Assembly (NCBI RefSeq): GCF_007558725.1 | Contig: NZ_VLPL01000001.1 | Coordinates: forward strand, 373,984-437,983 | DNA: 64,000 nt | Direction: 5' to 3' | From: Fluviicola chungangensis | GTDB taxonomy: Bacteria; Bacteroidota; Bacteroidia; Flavobacteriales_D; Crocinitomicaceae | Program-made: the position numbers and the translations under genes | Part shown: one piece after another, positions 27,236 to 35,523 of the stretch | Layout: each line of letters opens with the position of its first letter | Numbering within the stretch: position 1 is the first letter of the stretch | Notes under the pieces: generated by a model | Told to the model about the DNA's origin: nothing | Seen by the model: the letters and a program-made list of their open reading frames with translations, nothing else | Database searches by the model: none

Positions 27236-27703
27236 TTATAATAGGTTTTTCAATGAAGCAGATTTCTTTGCATACGATTCAATTGCTGCTTTGGTAGATT
27301 CCTTTAATTTACTGTAACCGGAAACGATACTTAAGGCATCTTCTTCAATATTCCCGTCGTATTTCAGTTGTTTCGGTGCATTTTCCTGGATCAGCAACCG
27401 CAAAAAACGGTATTCTACATTCCCGTCATTCGATTTGATCTCCGATTCCAATGCTTTCTTTCCCATGTTAAACAAATTCAGCTTCTCCTTCGCCGTTTTT
27501 TGGAACTGGGCAGCTTTCATTTGTAAAGCTCCTTTGAATGCTTTCACTTCCGGGGTTTCCTTCATGTTTTGGATCCCATCCAACTGTTTTTGAACGGTTT
27601 CTTTCGACTCACTCGCAAGTGCAGCGTATATCGCTTTTCGATCCAATTGAGAATAGGTACTTAAACTCAACGCAGACACTAAAATAAGAAGCAGGTATTT
27701 CAT
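27236..27703 (-). CDS. Secreted hypothetical protein, 155 aa
   Basis: I do not recognise the family. A signal peptide (about 1-18, ALSLSTYSQ) is followed by a Lys/Glu-rich, mostly helical mature protein with the pattern ETVQKQLDGIQNMKETPEVKAFKGAL and a later YRFLRLLIQENAPKQLKY segment. Similar small Bacteroidota proteins are of unknown function; they look like periplasmic helical proteins. It is a single gene, convergent with the DUF1573 gene and divergent from the YrdC-like gene. Confidence 0.75.
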   Translation of the reverse strand: MKYLLLILVSALSLSTYSQLDRKAIYAALASESKETVQKQLDGIQNMKETPEVKAFKGALQMKAAQFQKTAKEKLNLFNMGKKALESEIKSNDGNVEYRFLRLLIQENAPKQLKYDGNIEEDALSIVSGYSKLKESTKAAIESYAKKSASLKNLL

Positions 27704-27905
27704 TTTTTTACTTTTTTACAAAGATACCGGTTAATTCAAAATGAAAAATTTAAAATTCAGCCGTTGAAAAGACGAACCTGTTTTGTATTTTGCATTCATC
27801 GCATTGAATTCCGAATTGCAAATGGTGTTCCAAAAACGGGATGTGGGATTTTTATAAAGCCTTTTCACTGAATTTAAGTAAATTTATACAGGTAAATCAT
27901 TCAAG

Positions 27906-28523
27906 ATGTTCATAGAAATTAATCCGGACAATATTGACAACCGGCTCATTCAACAAGTGGTCGACGAATTAAAGAAAGGAGGAATCGTTATCATTCCTAC
28001 AGATGCCGTATATGCCGTTGCCTGTGATGTAATGAATAAAAAAGGCTTGGCAGAGCTTGCAAGGTGGAAAGATGTGAAGCTTTCAAAGGCACATTTTTCC
28101 ATTATCTGTTCGGATCTGAGCCAGGTGTCGGAATATGTGAAACAGCTGGACCGAAATACCTTTCGTTTATTGAAACATTATTTGCCGGGACCTTACACCT
28201 TTATTTTGGACGCTACTAATGAAGTTTCCAAATTATTTGATTCCAGCAAAAAGGAAATTGGGATCCGTATTCCCGATAATAAAATTGTTCAAGCTATTGT
28301 GGAACGACTGGGAAATCCAATGGCCGTTACTTCTCTTCACGATTCAGAGGATGAGATCCTGGATTACTTTGTGGATCCTGCTTCGATTTACGAACGATAC
28401 GATGATCAGGTGGCCATGATTATAGATGGCGGACCGGGAAAACTGGATGCATCCACTATTGTGGACTGCACCAATGGAAATACGGAAATTATACGCCAGG
28501 GAGTTGGGCAGATCTACTTATGA
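27906..28523 (+). CDS. Sua5/YciO/YrdC family protein
   Basis: The 205-residue protein has the YrdC fold with IVIIPTDAVYAVACD (residues about 27-41), the KLSKAHFSIICSD stretch in place of the KxRxxxP motif of TsaC/YrdC, LPGPYTFIL, and PMAVTSLHDSE. YrdC proteins make threonylcarbamoyl-AMP for tRNA t6A; YciO-type members are paralogues of less certain role. The altered KLSK-A-HFS motif and the length favour a YciO-like paralogue. It overlaps the following amidotransferase gene by four bases (ATGA) and heads an operon. Confidence 0.82.
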   Translation: MFIEINPDNIDNRLIQQVVDELKKGGIVIIPTDAVYAVACDVMNKKGLAELARWKDVKLSKAHFSIICSDLSQVSEYVKQLDRNTFRLLKHYLPGPYTFILDATNEVSKLFDSSKKEIGIRIPDNKIVQAIVERLGNPMAVTSLHDSEDEILDYFVDPASIYERYDDQVAMIIDGGPGKLDASTIVDCTNGNTEIIRQGVGQIYL

Positions 28524-29086
28524 TTGTCATTATTGATTGCGGAAGTTCAAAAACATCACTCATTGAATCCATTGTTTATGAATTTATGGATACACGGGTT
28601 ATTCCTCTTTTTGAATTCCAAAGAGAACAACATTCCGATGCACTTGGTTTTGTGATTTCGGGTGCTCCGATCCTGATTACTGAAGTCGATACAGAACCCT
28701 ATCTGAAACAATTTGAATGGCTGAAAACAGAAACGCTGCCGGTTTTAGGAATTTGCTTCGGACACCAGATGCTGGGATTAACTTTCGGTGCACTTTCAAA
28801 CAGGCAGCGAGAAGACCGTGATTGGCAGATCATTGAAGTTATTGCAGCATGTCCGCTGTTTGATAAACTTCCAGTTGAGATCGAATTAATGGAAGATCAT
28901 TGTGAAGCAATCAGCATCCCGAAAGATTTTATCCATGTAGCCGTTTCTGATGCTACGGTCAATGAAGGAATGATGCACCACACGCTTCCACTCTACGGAG
29001 TTCAGTTTCACCCGGAAGTTTCCGGCAATCACGGCGCTGTTATTCTTGAAAACTTTGTTCATATTTGTGAAACGCATTCGAAATAA
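28520..29086 (+). CDS. Class I glutamine amidotransferase
   Basis: The 188-residue protein is a stand-alone class I glutaminase domain: nucleophile Cys79 in GICFGHQM and the His164/Glu166 pair in FHPEV complete the triad. It resembles the amidotransferase part of GMP synthase (MIVIIDCGSSKTSLIESI at the start in place of the usual DxGSQ). No ammonia-accepting synthase is adjacent, so the partner reaction is unknown. ATGA overlap with the YrdC-like gene suggests that the two are made together. Confidence 0.85.
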   Translation: MIVIIDCGSSKTSLIESIVYEFMDTRVIPLFEFQREQHSDALGFVISGAPILITEVDTEPYLKQFEWLKTETLPVLGICFGHQMLGLTFGALSNRQREDRDWQIIEVIAACPLFDKLPVEIELMEDHCEAISIPKDFIHVAVSDATVNEGMMHHTLPLYGVQFHPEVSGNHGAVILENFVHICETHSK

Positions 29087-29114
29087 GCGTGCAATAATTT
29101 CCGATTTTTGATTT

Positions 29115-30347
29115 ATGGTATTGAACAGAGTTTGGATTGGAATGTTCGTAATTGCGATCATCATGGGTTTCTCGAAACTCATTTTCTGGCATGACACCTG
29201 GATCCTGAAACACATGATGGATGATTTATTCAATGCCGCTAAGGCCGCATTTGAATTGATCCTTGGAATGACCGGAATTCTTTGCCTTTGGATGGGAATC
29301 ATGAAAATCGGGGAAGACAGTGGTGCTGTAAGTGTGATGTCAAAGCTTGTTAATCCACTTTTTTCCAAACTTTTCCCGGAAATTCCTAAGAATCATCCGG
29401 CAATGGGAAGTATTATGCTCAACTTTTCTGCAAATATGCTCGGATTAGACAATGCTGCTACTCCGGCCGGATTGAGAGCCATGCAACAACTGCAGGATAT
29501 TAATCCCGAAAAGGACAAAGCATCGAACGCACAGATCATGTTTTTGGTTCTGAATGCTTCGGGACTGACGATTATTCCTGTTTCTATCATTGCTGCCCGT
29601 GCAGGAGCAGGCTCTCACAATCCTACATCCATTTTTATTCCCATTTTACTGACAACTTATTTTGCAACATTGGGAGGATTGCTTTTTGTTGCCATCAGAC
29701 AGAAAATCAATATACTGAACACAACCGTCCTGGCCTATATAGGCGGACTAACTTCACTCATCGTATTGCTGTTGTGGTACTTGAATACACATCCCGATCA
29801 GGTTAACTTCATTTCCAGGATATTGAGCAATACCATCATGTTCGCTTTCATAACCTTCTTCATTGTCATGGCAATAAAAAGCAAGATCGCAGCATTCGAG
29901 TCCTTTGTAGAAGGTGCAAAAGGCGGTTTCCAGGTTGCTCTGAATATCCTTCCCTTTCTTGTTGCCATGCTGTGCGCTATTAGTTTATTCAAGTCATGCG
30001 GGGCACTTTCCGACCTGATGAATGCTATCAAGTGGCTGGTAATTGAAATGGGAGTAAAATCAACTGAATTCATCGATGCACTTCCAGTAATATTGATGAA
30101 ACCATTCTCAGGCTCGGGAGCAAGAGGATTAATGGTAGAAAATATGCACCAGTTCGGTCCCGATTCATTCGTCAGTAACTTATCTGCCACTTTCCAGGGA
30201 AGTACGGAGACCACATTCTATGTTTTATCCGTATATTTTGGGTCAGTAGGAATCAAAAAAACACGCTATGCGGCTACGGCAGGATTATTTTGCGATTTGG
30301 TCGGGGCAATAGCAGCAGTTTTAATTGCCTATTTATTCTTCTCGTAA
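29115..30347 (+). CDS. Nucleoside-recognition (Gate domain) membrane protein, SpmA-SpmB-like fusion
   Basis: The 410-residue protein has about ten membrane spans and two Gate/nucleoside-recognition domains. The first half contains LDNAATPAGLRAMQ and the N-terminal GMTGILCLWMGIMKIGEDSG, as in SpmA; the second half has NILPFLVAMLCAISLFKSCG and KPFSGSGARGLM, then QGSTETTFYVLSVYFGSVG, as in SpmB. SpmA and SpmB are named for spore maturation in Bacillus but the family is widespread in non-spore formers and its substrate is unknown. It is in the operon with the amidotransferase and is followed after one base by the next gene. Confidence 0.85.
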   Translation: MVLNRVWIGMFVIAIIMGFSKLIFWHDTWILKHMMDDLFNAAKAAFELILGMTGILCLWMGIMKIGEDSGAVSVMSKLVNPLFSKLFPEIPKNHPAMGSIMLNFSANMLGLDNAATPAGLRAMQQLQDINPEKDKASNAQIMFLVLNASGLTIIPVSIIAARAGAGSHNPTSIFIPILLTTYFATLGGLLFVAIRQKINILNTTVLAYIGGLTSLIVLLLWYLNTHPDQVNFISRILSNTIMFAFITFFIVMAIKSKIAAFESFVEGAKGGFQVALNILPFLVAMLCAISLFKSCGALSDLMNAIKWLVIEMGVKSTEFIDALPVILMKPFSGSGARGLMVENMHQFGPDSFVSNLSATFQGSTETTFYVLSVYFGSVGIKKTRYAATAGLFCDLVGAIAAVLIAYLFFS

Positions 30348-30348
30348 T

Positions 30349-30849
30349 ATGAATTGGTTTAAGCGCATATTTGGAAAAGAGCCTTTGGAAGAAAAGAAAA
30401 AGGTGGAAGTGAAAAAAGCAAACATTGATTTTGCGGAGTTCAATTATCCGACAAAGATTATCCTTGCCTGGATCAAAGCTCTGGAGGGTCACAAAGACTT
30501 GGAAAAATTCCTGTACGATAACGGTTATGAAGAAATCTTTTTTTTGAACCAGGCCATTAACCTGAAGCAGGAAGCACGGGATTGGCTGCTGGCAAACGGG
30601 TATCCGCATCTCATGGCATTCGTGAATGCTGCTGAGGGAAATGAAAGTGCACAACATTGGCTTCAGGTACATGGTTTCGAATTCCTGTACCATGCTGCGA
30701 TGGCAGTGGACGGTGAAGAAGCCAGTTTTAAATGGCTCAACCTTCATACGGACGAGTTTATTTTCGGGCTGATCAAAACTATTAAAAACGTAAAAGACAA
30801 GATCGAATTCAATCACAACGATATGTATTCTTTCGGAAAAGATCTCTAA
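30349..30849 (+). CDS. Small helical protein with repeated ~30-residue units
   Basis: I do not recognise a named family. The 166-residue protein has no signal or membrane span and is built from about four helical units that share the sequence (F/W)L-x2-(H/N)G-(Y/F), for example KFLYDNGYEEIFFLNQAI, DWLLANGYPHLMAFVNAA and HWLQVHGFEFLYHAAMA, each about 30 residues. The frame is open from 30325, but Met at 30349 lies one base after the previous stop and is the better start. The next gene also begins one base after its stop, so it is an internal operon member. Confidence 0.7.
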   Translation: MNWFKRIFGKEPLEEKKKVEVKKANIDFAEFNYPTKIILAWIKALEGHKDLEKFLYDNGYEEIFFLNQAINLKQEARDWLLANGYPHLMAFVNAAEGNESAQHWLQVHGFEFLYHAAMAVDGEEASFKWLNLHTDEFIFGLIKTIKNVKDKIEFNHNDMYSFGKDL

Positions 30850-30850
30850 T

Positions 30851-31360
30851 ATGATTCACATTCGCTTAGCCGAAAAAAAAGACGTTCCTTCCATATGGGA
30901 AGTTGCTGAAAAAACCTGGCCCGTTTCTTACAAGCATGTTATTTCTCCGGGACAAATCCGATATATGCTTGATCTCATGTATAATCCGGAAAAGATTGAA
31001 GCAGCAATCAACGATCCATCCCAGGCTTTCTGGCTCGCCGAAGAAAACGGGAAAGTCCTTGGATTTTGCGGAATTGAACACAACTATCCTGAAACCGGGA
31101 TTACACGTATTCATAAACTATATATTCTTCCCGAAACGCAAGGTTCCGGAATTGGTAAAACCCTGGTTGATCACGTGGCAAAAGAAGCCCGGAAATGCGG
31201 CTGCACAAAACTTCACCTCAATGTTAATAAACGGAATACAGCAGTCGGGTTTTATCAAAAAAACGGTTTTCTTACTGATCGCGAAGAAGTTCTTGATATC
31301 GGTAACGGATATGTGATGGATGATTTTGTGATGGTAAAAGAATTGAATGGATTTTTGTAA
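30851..31360 (+). CDS. GNAT family N-acetyltransferase
   Basis: The 169-residue protein has the GNAT fold: an N-terminal IRLAEKKDVPSIWEVAEKTW, the AcCoA-binding core with LYILPETQGSGIGKTLVDHV (P-loop-like Q-G-S-G-I-G) and the C-terminal LHLNVNKRNTAVGFYQKNGF. The substrate cannot be told. It begins one base after the stop of the preceding helical protein gene and closes the operon that starts with the YrdC-like gene. Confidence 0.88.
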   Translation: MIHIRLAEKKDVPSIWEVAEKTWPVSYKHVISPGQIRYMLDLMYNPEKIEAAINDPSQAFWLAEENGKVLGFCGIEHNYPETGITRIHKLYILPETQGSGIGKTLVDHVAKEARKCGCTKLHLNVNKRNTAVGFYQKNGFLTDREEVLDIGNGYVMDDFVMVKELNGFL

Positions 31361-31379
31361 CTTGGTTAAAAATCCGATC

Positions 31380-31718
31380 ATGATGAACCTTTTAACTTCA
31401 GGAATTATCCTAATCCTTGTTCTGGGAGGCTGCGCAGGAAACAGCGTGATGAAAAAGAACCGTCACCTGGAATTCGATTGTGACAAGGATTTTAAAGTCG
31501 TTTTTACAGAAAGTATTACGATTTCCGGCACTGATAGCACCGACAAAATCACTGTTAAAGTAAAAAGTCCCAAACTAAACGGAGCGTACGATATGAAACA
31601 GGTTCGTGCTGCAAGCGGCGTGAAATACGCGTCCAAAGACGGGAAATACATTTTCTGGGAACACCAGGGCGAATTCAAATTCGGAACGGAAGATTCAACG
31701 TATTGTTTGTGTGATTAA
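31380..31718 (+). CDS. MliC-like lipoprotein (putative lysozyme inhibitor)
   Basis: The 112-residue protein has a lipoprotein signal (ILVLGGCAG, Cys about residue 18) and a small beta-rich domain whose end, RAASGVKYASKDGKYIFWE, resembles the SG-x-x-Y...FW core of MliC/PliC lysozyme inhibitors. Paired cysteines (FDCDK near the start, YCLCD at the end) could form a disulfide, as in that family. Two ATGs (31380, 31383) follow the GNAT stop closely. The assignment rests on a short motif and is moderate. Confidence 0.55.
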   Translation: MMNLLTSGIILILVLGGCAGNSVMKKNRHLEFDCDKDFKVVFTESITISGTDSTDKITVKVKSPKLNGAYDMKQVRAASGVKYASKDGKYIFWEHQGEFKFGTEDSTYCLCD

Positions 31719-31742
31719 AAAGGGGACAGAAAATCGGTAAAT

Positions 31743-32252
31743 CTATTTACTTTTCTTTCTGAATATTAGTTTTAAGGATAGAAAACTCAATAGTGCTGCG
31801 AAAAAAAAGATCGAAATAAAACTATATGGAAACCTTGGGACAAGCATATATGATGGCAACAAAGGATTCGAATTTGAATAATCCACCCCCGTTTGCAGAA
31901 TCAATTCAAGTCCTAAAACAAGAAAAAACACAAACAAAATCACTTCAGAAAGAAGTAACAATAAATAACTTCTAACCTTCACAAAACTTGTTTTTTTCGT
32001 CCAAACGTGATAAGCCATATAGGGAATAAGTGAAATTGTTACCGCATTAATTAACGAATGAGTTCGAATAACTGCTACCAATTTATGTCTAAACTCATAA
32101 TACTTTCCAATTATGGCATGAATTTGAAAGCAGTACAGTAAACTGATAATCAAGAACAAAAGTGTTGAAACAATCATTATTACCTTCACTAATCGATTGG
32201 ATGGCTTGACTTTTTTTATTGAATGAAAATCATCAATTAATTTCTCGCTCAT
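31743..32252 (-). CDS. Membrane protein, 4 spans, A+T-rich
   Basis: I do not recognise the family. The 169-residue product has four predicted membrane spans (about 23-45, 63-80, 97-117 and 139-160) with short loops. The frame extends to 32318, but the Met at 32252 begins MSEKLIDDFHSIKK and lies one base past the Smr gene's stop, which suits an operon. Its base composition looks A+T-richer than its neighbours by eye, so recent gain is possible. Confidence 0.6.
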   Translation of the reverse strand: MSEKLIDDFHSIKKVKPSNRLVKVIMIVSTLLFLIISLLYCFQIHAIIGKYYEFRHKLVAVIRTHSLINAVTISLIPYMAYHVWTKKTSFVKVRSYLLLLLSEVILFVFFLVLGLELILQTGVDYSNSNPLLPSYMLVPRFPYSFISIFFFAALLSFLSLKLIFRKKSK

Positions 32253-32253
32253 T

Positions 32254-32790
32254 TTACCAATTCGGATGAAACTCAATCGCAGTTGCTCCTTTTCCATATT
32301 CATGAAAATCAGCATCATACACTTCTATTTGGTCCTGCTGCGCCAAATATGTGCGGATCTCGTTTTTGAGCACCCCTTCTCCTACTCCGTGGATCACTAC
32401 TAATTTGTGGACCGATTGGTTTTTTGCTTTTTTGAATGTCGCACGGAACTCTGCCATTTGTTTAAGCAGTATTTCGGTATTGGACATACCTTGAGTAGAT
32501 TCGAGGATTTCTTCGATGTGCAGGTCAATTTCCCAAATGGTCCTGGGCTTTTTCACTCCTGTTCGTTCCTCAATTACTCTAAAGGTAGTTTCTGGCTCCA
32601 AATCTTCTTTGGAAATCGTTATTTCATCGTCTGCATATTTTTCAGAATGAATAAAAACCAACTCATTCAATGGAAACCACCGATCAAACCCGGAATCATC
32701 GGTAACCTGTGCCCGGTTCTTTTCCAAACTCAAAATAATCCCGTCCCCCTTTTCATATAAAAAAGAAACTTTCTGCCCGATCTTAAACAT
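32254..32790 (-). CDS. Smr domain protein with DUF2027-like N-terminus
   Basis: The 178-residue protein starts with an SH3-like part (FKIGQKVSFLYEKGDGIIL) and ends in an Smr domain, with the glycine loop VIHGVGEGVLKNEI followed by a beta strand IEVYDADFHEYGKGATAIE. Smr domains bind or cut nucleic acid; in MutS2 the domain acts on stalled ribosomes or recombination intermediates. The two-part form without MutS is common in Bacteroidota. The gene starts inside the 3' end of the M50 protease gene (8-base overlap), so both are co-transcribed. Confidence 0.82.
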   Translation of the reverse strand: MFKIGQKVSFLYEKGDGIILSLEKNRAQVTDDSGFDRWFPLNELVFIHSEKYADDEITISKEDLEPETTFRVIEERTGVKKPRTIWEIDLHIEEILESTQGMSNTEILLKQMAEFRATFKKAKNQSVHKLVVIHGVGEGVLKNEIRTYLAQQDQIEVYDADFHEYGKGATAIEFHPNW

Positions 32791-33730
32791 ATACTCCCTT
32801 AAAAACTCCCTGACTCCACATCAGGTAAATGGGTCCAAAAATAGCCAAAATCCAGGCAATGATTACGATTACTTTCATGAAATCATTGACATCCTGGACC
32901 ATTGGCGGAACCAACATGTTCTTTACTTCATTGGCAACAACCGTTTTTGTCTCTTCCCCTTCCATATTCTCTACAAAGCGGCGAAGACCTGGTGTATTTT
33001 CCAATACATGGTTTTTTACAAAATGATATGAACGATCGGAAAGATTGTCGTAGGTCGAATTGAAATTCACATCGTCTTCTTTTAGTCCTTTATGAATCAG
33101 GTAACGCCGGTGTAAGCTCCTTACCTGGAACCCCATTAAAAACCCGAATACCAGGATGATATAGAATTCGAAGAAATAACCAATCGCAATTAAAGCCAGA
33201 GAGGAAATGAAGGAAAAAATCACCTGGAATAATTCGATCCGTTCGAAGAATAAAATACTGAGCATCCGTCCCCCATCCAGCGGAAGAATCGGAAGCAGGT
33301 TTAAAATATTCACAGCAAAAAGGATCATGGCGGATTCAACCATCCAGTGAATTTCATATTGAAAACCGAGCAACCAAAGCGCAATACCTACAATTATTCC
33401 CGGAAGCGGTCCCGCAAGTACGACCATCAGACTTTCCCTTTGACGATACGATTCTTTATGTCCGTGAACAAAAGCTCCCATCAACGGTAGGAACAACATC
33501 CGGACATTTTCATATCCATAAATTTTCATGAATAAATAATGCCCTCCTTCGTGAAGAATTAATACTGCAACCAACTCTATTAAAAAGACAAACTGATTGT
33601 CAAAAAACACCAGGAAGCTTAGAATAAAAAGCATTAAAGAAAATACGGTTACGGCAATATGACCTGGCCTGGCAGGCTCCTTTTCCAAAAAAGGTTTTGG
33701 CGGATAAAGAGAATTAAAGTCATTGTCCAT
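32783..33730 (-). CDS. M50 family site-2-protease-like membrane metalloprotease
   Basis: Site-2 proteases cut peptide bonds within the membrane. The 315-residue protein has about six membrane spans, the zinc site HEGGH (residues 60-64) and the distal metal-binding motif PLDGGR (Asp152). The frame extends to 33748, but the Met at 33730 (MDNDFNSLYP) follows a TATCTTAG element and is preferred. A second hydrophobic stretch ends the protein (about 285-305). It lacks a PDZ domain. It overlaps the Smr gene by 8 bases. The regulated substrate is unknown. Confidence 0.85.
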   Translation of the reverse strand: MDNDFNSLYPPKPFLEKEPARPGHIAVTVFSLMLFILSFLVFFDNQFVFLIELVAVLILHEGGHYLFMKIYGYENVRMLFLPLMGAFVHGHKESYRQRESLMVVLAGPLPGIIVGIALWLLGFQYEIHWMVESAMILFAVNILNLLPILPLDGGRMLSILFFERIELFQVIFSFISSLALIAIGYFFEFYIILVFGFLMGFQVRSLHRRYLIHKGLKEDDVNFNSTYDNLSDRSYHFVKNHVLENTPGLRRFVENMEGEETKTVVANEVKNMLVPPMVQDVNDFMKVIVIIAWILAIFGPIYLMWSQGVFKGVYV

Positions 33731-33737
33731 AATGATA

Positions 33738-33745
33738 CTAAGATA
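33738..33745 (-). promoter_or_regulatory. Possible -7 element (TATCTTAG) of the M50 operon
   Basis: Read on the minus strand the sequence is TATCTTAG, one base from TAnnTTTG, starting 15 bases upstream of the preferred ATG at 33730. It decides against the ATG at 33748, which lies upstream of this element. Confidence 0.35.
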
Positions 33746-33764
33746 CAAAATAACTTTCTCAGAA

Positions 33765-34658
33765 TCAATTATCGGACCATGAAATTAACGGGTCTTTTTT
33801 CCAAACAATTATTTTTTTATCATCCCCGTAACTTGCGAATGTGCATTCATCAATCCGCACTATTCCATTGACGGAACGATTGTGTCCACCATGTTTGAAC
33901 TCTATACGTTGTTCCACTTTTGAAAAATCAGAATTCCACACTTTGATCGTTTTGTCCAAAGAAGCGGTTATGAATTGATCCCCCATCCGGATCAGTCCGT
34001 AAATGGTCTGATAATGAGCTGGAATGCGTTTCAGTACTTCATACCTTGAATTACTGATCACAAGGTGGGCATCTTTTCCACCGGTAATGATCTCATTCTT
34101 CGAAAGGTTGATAAGAAGTACATTGCTTCCCAATTCATTTGGCTCCCAAGATGCCAGTTCATTCCAGTTTTCGCAGGAAAAAACCAGGACACCGATCAAT
34201 TGGGTACTGACAAAACAACGATCTCCCGATATCGTGATCGCTCTGATCTTTCCCGCAGCCAAGGGGAGGTGTAACACCCTTTTTCCGGTTTGCAATTCCA
34301 GCACCGCTAAATTCCCTTCGGAATCACCTGCAAGAAGCCAGTTGCGTTCAGTATCGATCTGCAATGAAAACCAGGCATTTCCAAAGAAATTGTGTTCCCA
34401 AAGAATTTGTTTGCTTTCGGTATCGATTCCCAATAATGTTCCGTCCGTACATCCGATAAAACAAAATCGATTTCCGGCTTTCAAAGTATATGCCGCATGT
34501 TCTAGTTTTACCGTAAAGGAGGAGTCCTGCAGACCGTTTTCCAGGTCCCAGCGTGTAACATATTTATCGCCTGAAGAAGTATATAGCCATTTTCCATCCC
34601 AGGAAGCCGAATAGATCGGTCCGGCATGTCCATTCAATACTACTTTGGCCTGAAACAT
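33765..34658 (-). CDS. WD40-repeat protein coupled to the ComA homologue
   Basis: The 297-residue protein is a beta-propeller with about seven WD40-like blades; clear examples are NGHAGPIYSASWDGKWLYTSSGD (in part, residues about 9-31), DKYVTRWD and ASLDKTIKVWN. There is no signal peptide, so it is cytoplasmic. WD40 propellers serve as protein-binding platforms. Its ATG overlaps the stop of the comA-like gene by one base, which makes translation coupling likely. What the two share is unknown. Confidence 0.8.
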   Translation of the reverse strand: MFQAKVVLNGHAGPIYSASWDGKWLYTSSGDKYVTRWDLENGLQDSSFTVKLEHAAYTLKAGNRFCFIGCTDGTLLGIDTESKQILWEHNFFGNAWFSLQIDTERNWLLAGDSEGNLAVLELQTGKRVLHLPLAAGKIRAITISGDRCFVSTQLIGVLVFSCENWNELASWEPNELGSNVLLINLSKNEIITGGKDAHLVISNSRYEVLKRIPAHYQTIYGLIRMGDQFITASLDKTIKVWNSDFSKVEQRIEFKHGGHNRSVNGIVRIDECTFASYGDDKKIIVWKKDPLISWSDN

Positions 34659-35479
34659 TATGCTTCTTCTTCCTCTTCAGGTTCGTCCGAATCTACTTGT
34701 TTCAATCGTTGTGCATAATCTTCGGGAAGGAACTCAAAGAAAGTGTCTCCTCTTAATCCCAAACGCAGGCATTCCAAAGGGATTACCTCATTCGGTGCGA
34801 TATTTCCGAGATTGACATTTGCTCCGAATAACTTAATGAACCAAACCTGCTGGTTTTTTTGAGGTGCTTCCCACAGAATATCTTCCGGTTTCACTTTTGA
34901 AATGATCTTATTGATCAACATGGTATGTGCTGTTCCGTTCGGACGAAAAACACCCACATTTCCTGCTTCACGACCTTCGGCAATAACTTTCCAAGATCCG
35001 GCTTCCAATTCGGAGCTCATCATTTTAATCCACCTCCCCGGACTGATCAAAATTCCCGAATCCTTCGATCCTACTTCGGAAAGCACCGTTCTTGTTTTTG
35101 CCAAACGCTGAATCAACTCCAGCTTTTCATTGTGATTGATAATAATCGATCCATCCGAAATTTCTGCCAAATCCAAATCGTACTTGTCCAATAAGCGTAA
35201 GTAGTCTTCAAAACGTCCGCGTGCATGAAAGGCTTCAAAAAGTGTTCCCCCGAAATAGGGTCTCAAGCCTGCAGAACGATACAATTTGAGCTTTTCTTCC
35301 AGGTCATTTGTAACAAATGCGGTTCCAAAACCAAACTTTACAATATCTGTTAAGTGACCGTTTGCCTGAATAAAGTTTTCGACTTCATTCAAACTTAAGC
35401 CTTTGTCCATCATCATTGTAATCCCGTTTTTACGCGGTTGTTTTGTACGTTCCGGAATATGTGGTAAACTAAAATTCAT
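34658..35479 (-). CDS. Phosphosulfolactate synthase family protein (ComA)
   Basis: The 273-residue protein belongs to the ComA family, TIM-barrel enzymes that join sulfite to phosphoenolpyruvate to give phosphosulfolactate, the first step of coenzyme M synthesis in methanogens. Family sequence is seen in NGITMMMDKGLS, DIVKFGFGTAF, YFGGTLFEA, EISDGSIIINH and LSEVGSKDSG. The C-terminal tail is acidic (DSDEPEEEEEA). No ComB phosphatase or ComC dehydrogenase is in the window, so the product's fate is unknown. Bacterial homologues occur without coenzyme M. The WD40 gene overlaps its end. Confidence 0.88.
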   Translation of the reverse strand: MNFSLPHIPERTKQPRKNGITMMMDKGLSLNEVENFIQANGHLTDIVKFGFGTAFVTNDLEEKLKLYRSAGLRPYFGGTLFEAFHARGRFEDYLRLLDKYDLDLAEISDGSIIINHNEKLELIQRLAKTRTVLSEVGSKDSGILISPGRWIKMMSSELEAGSWKVIAEGREAGNVGVFRPNGTAHTMLINKIISKVKPEDILWEAPQKNQQVWFIKLFGANVNLGNIAPNEVIPLECLRLGLRGDTFFEFLPEDYAQRLKQVDSDEPEEEEEA

Positions 35480-35523
35480 TTTTTATAAATTGGGTACTAT
35501 CGACACATGTCAAACTAAATGCT

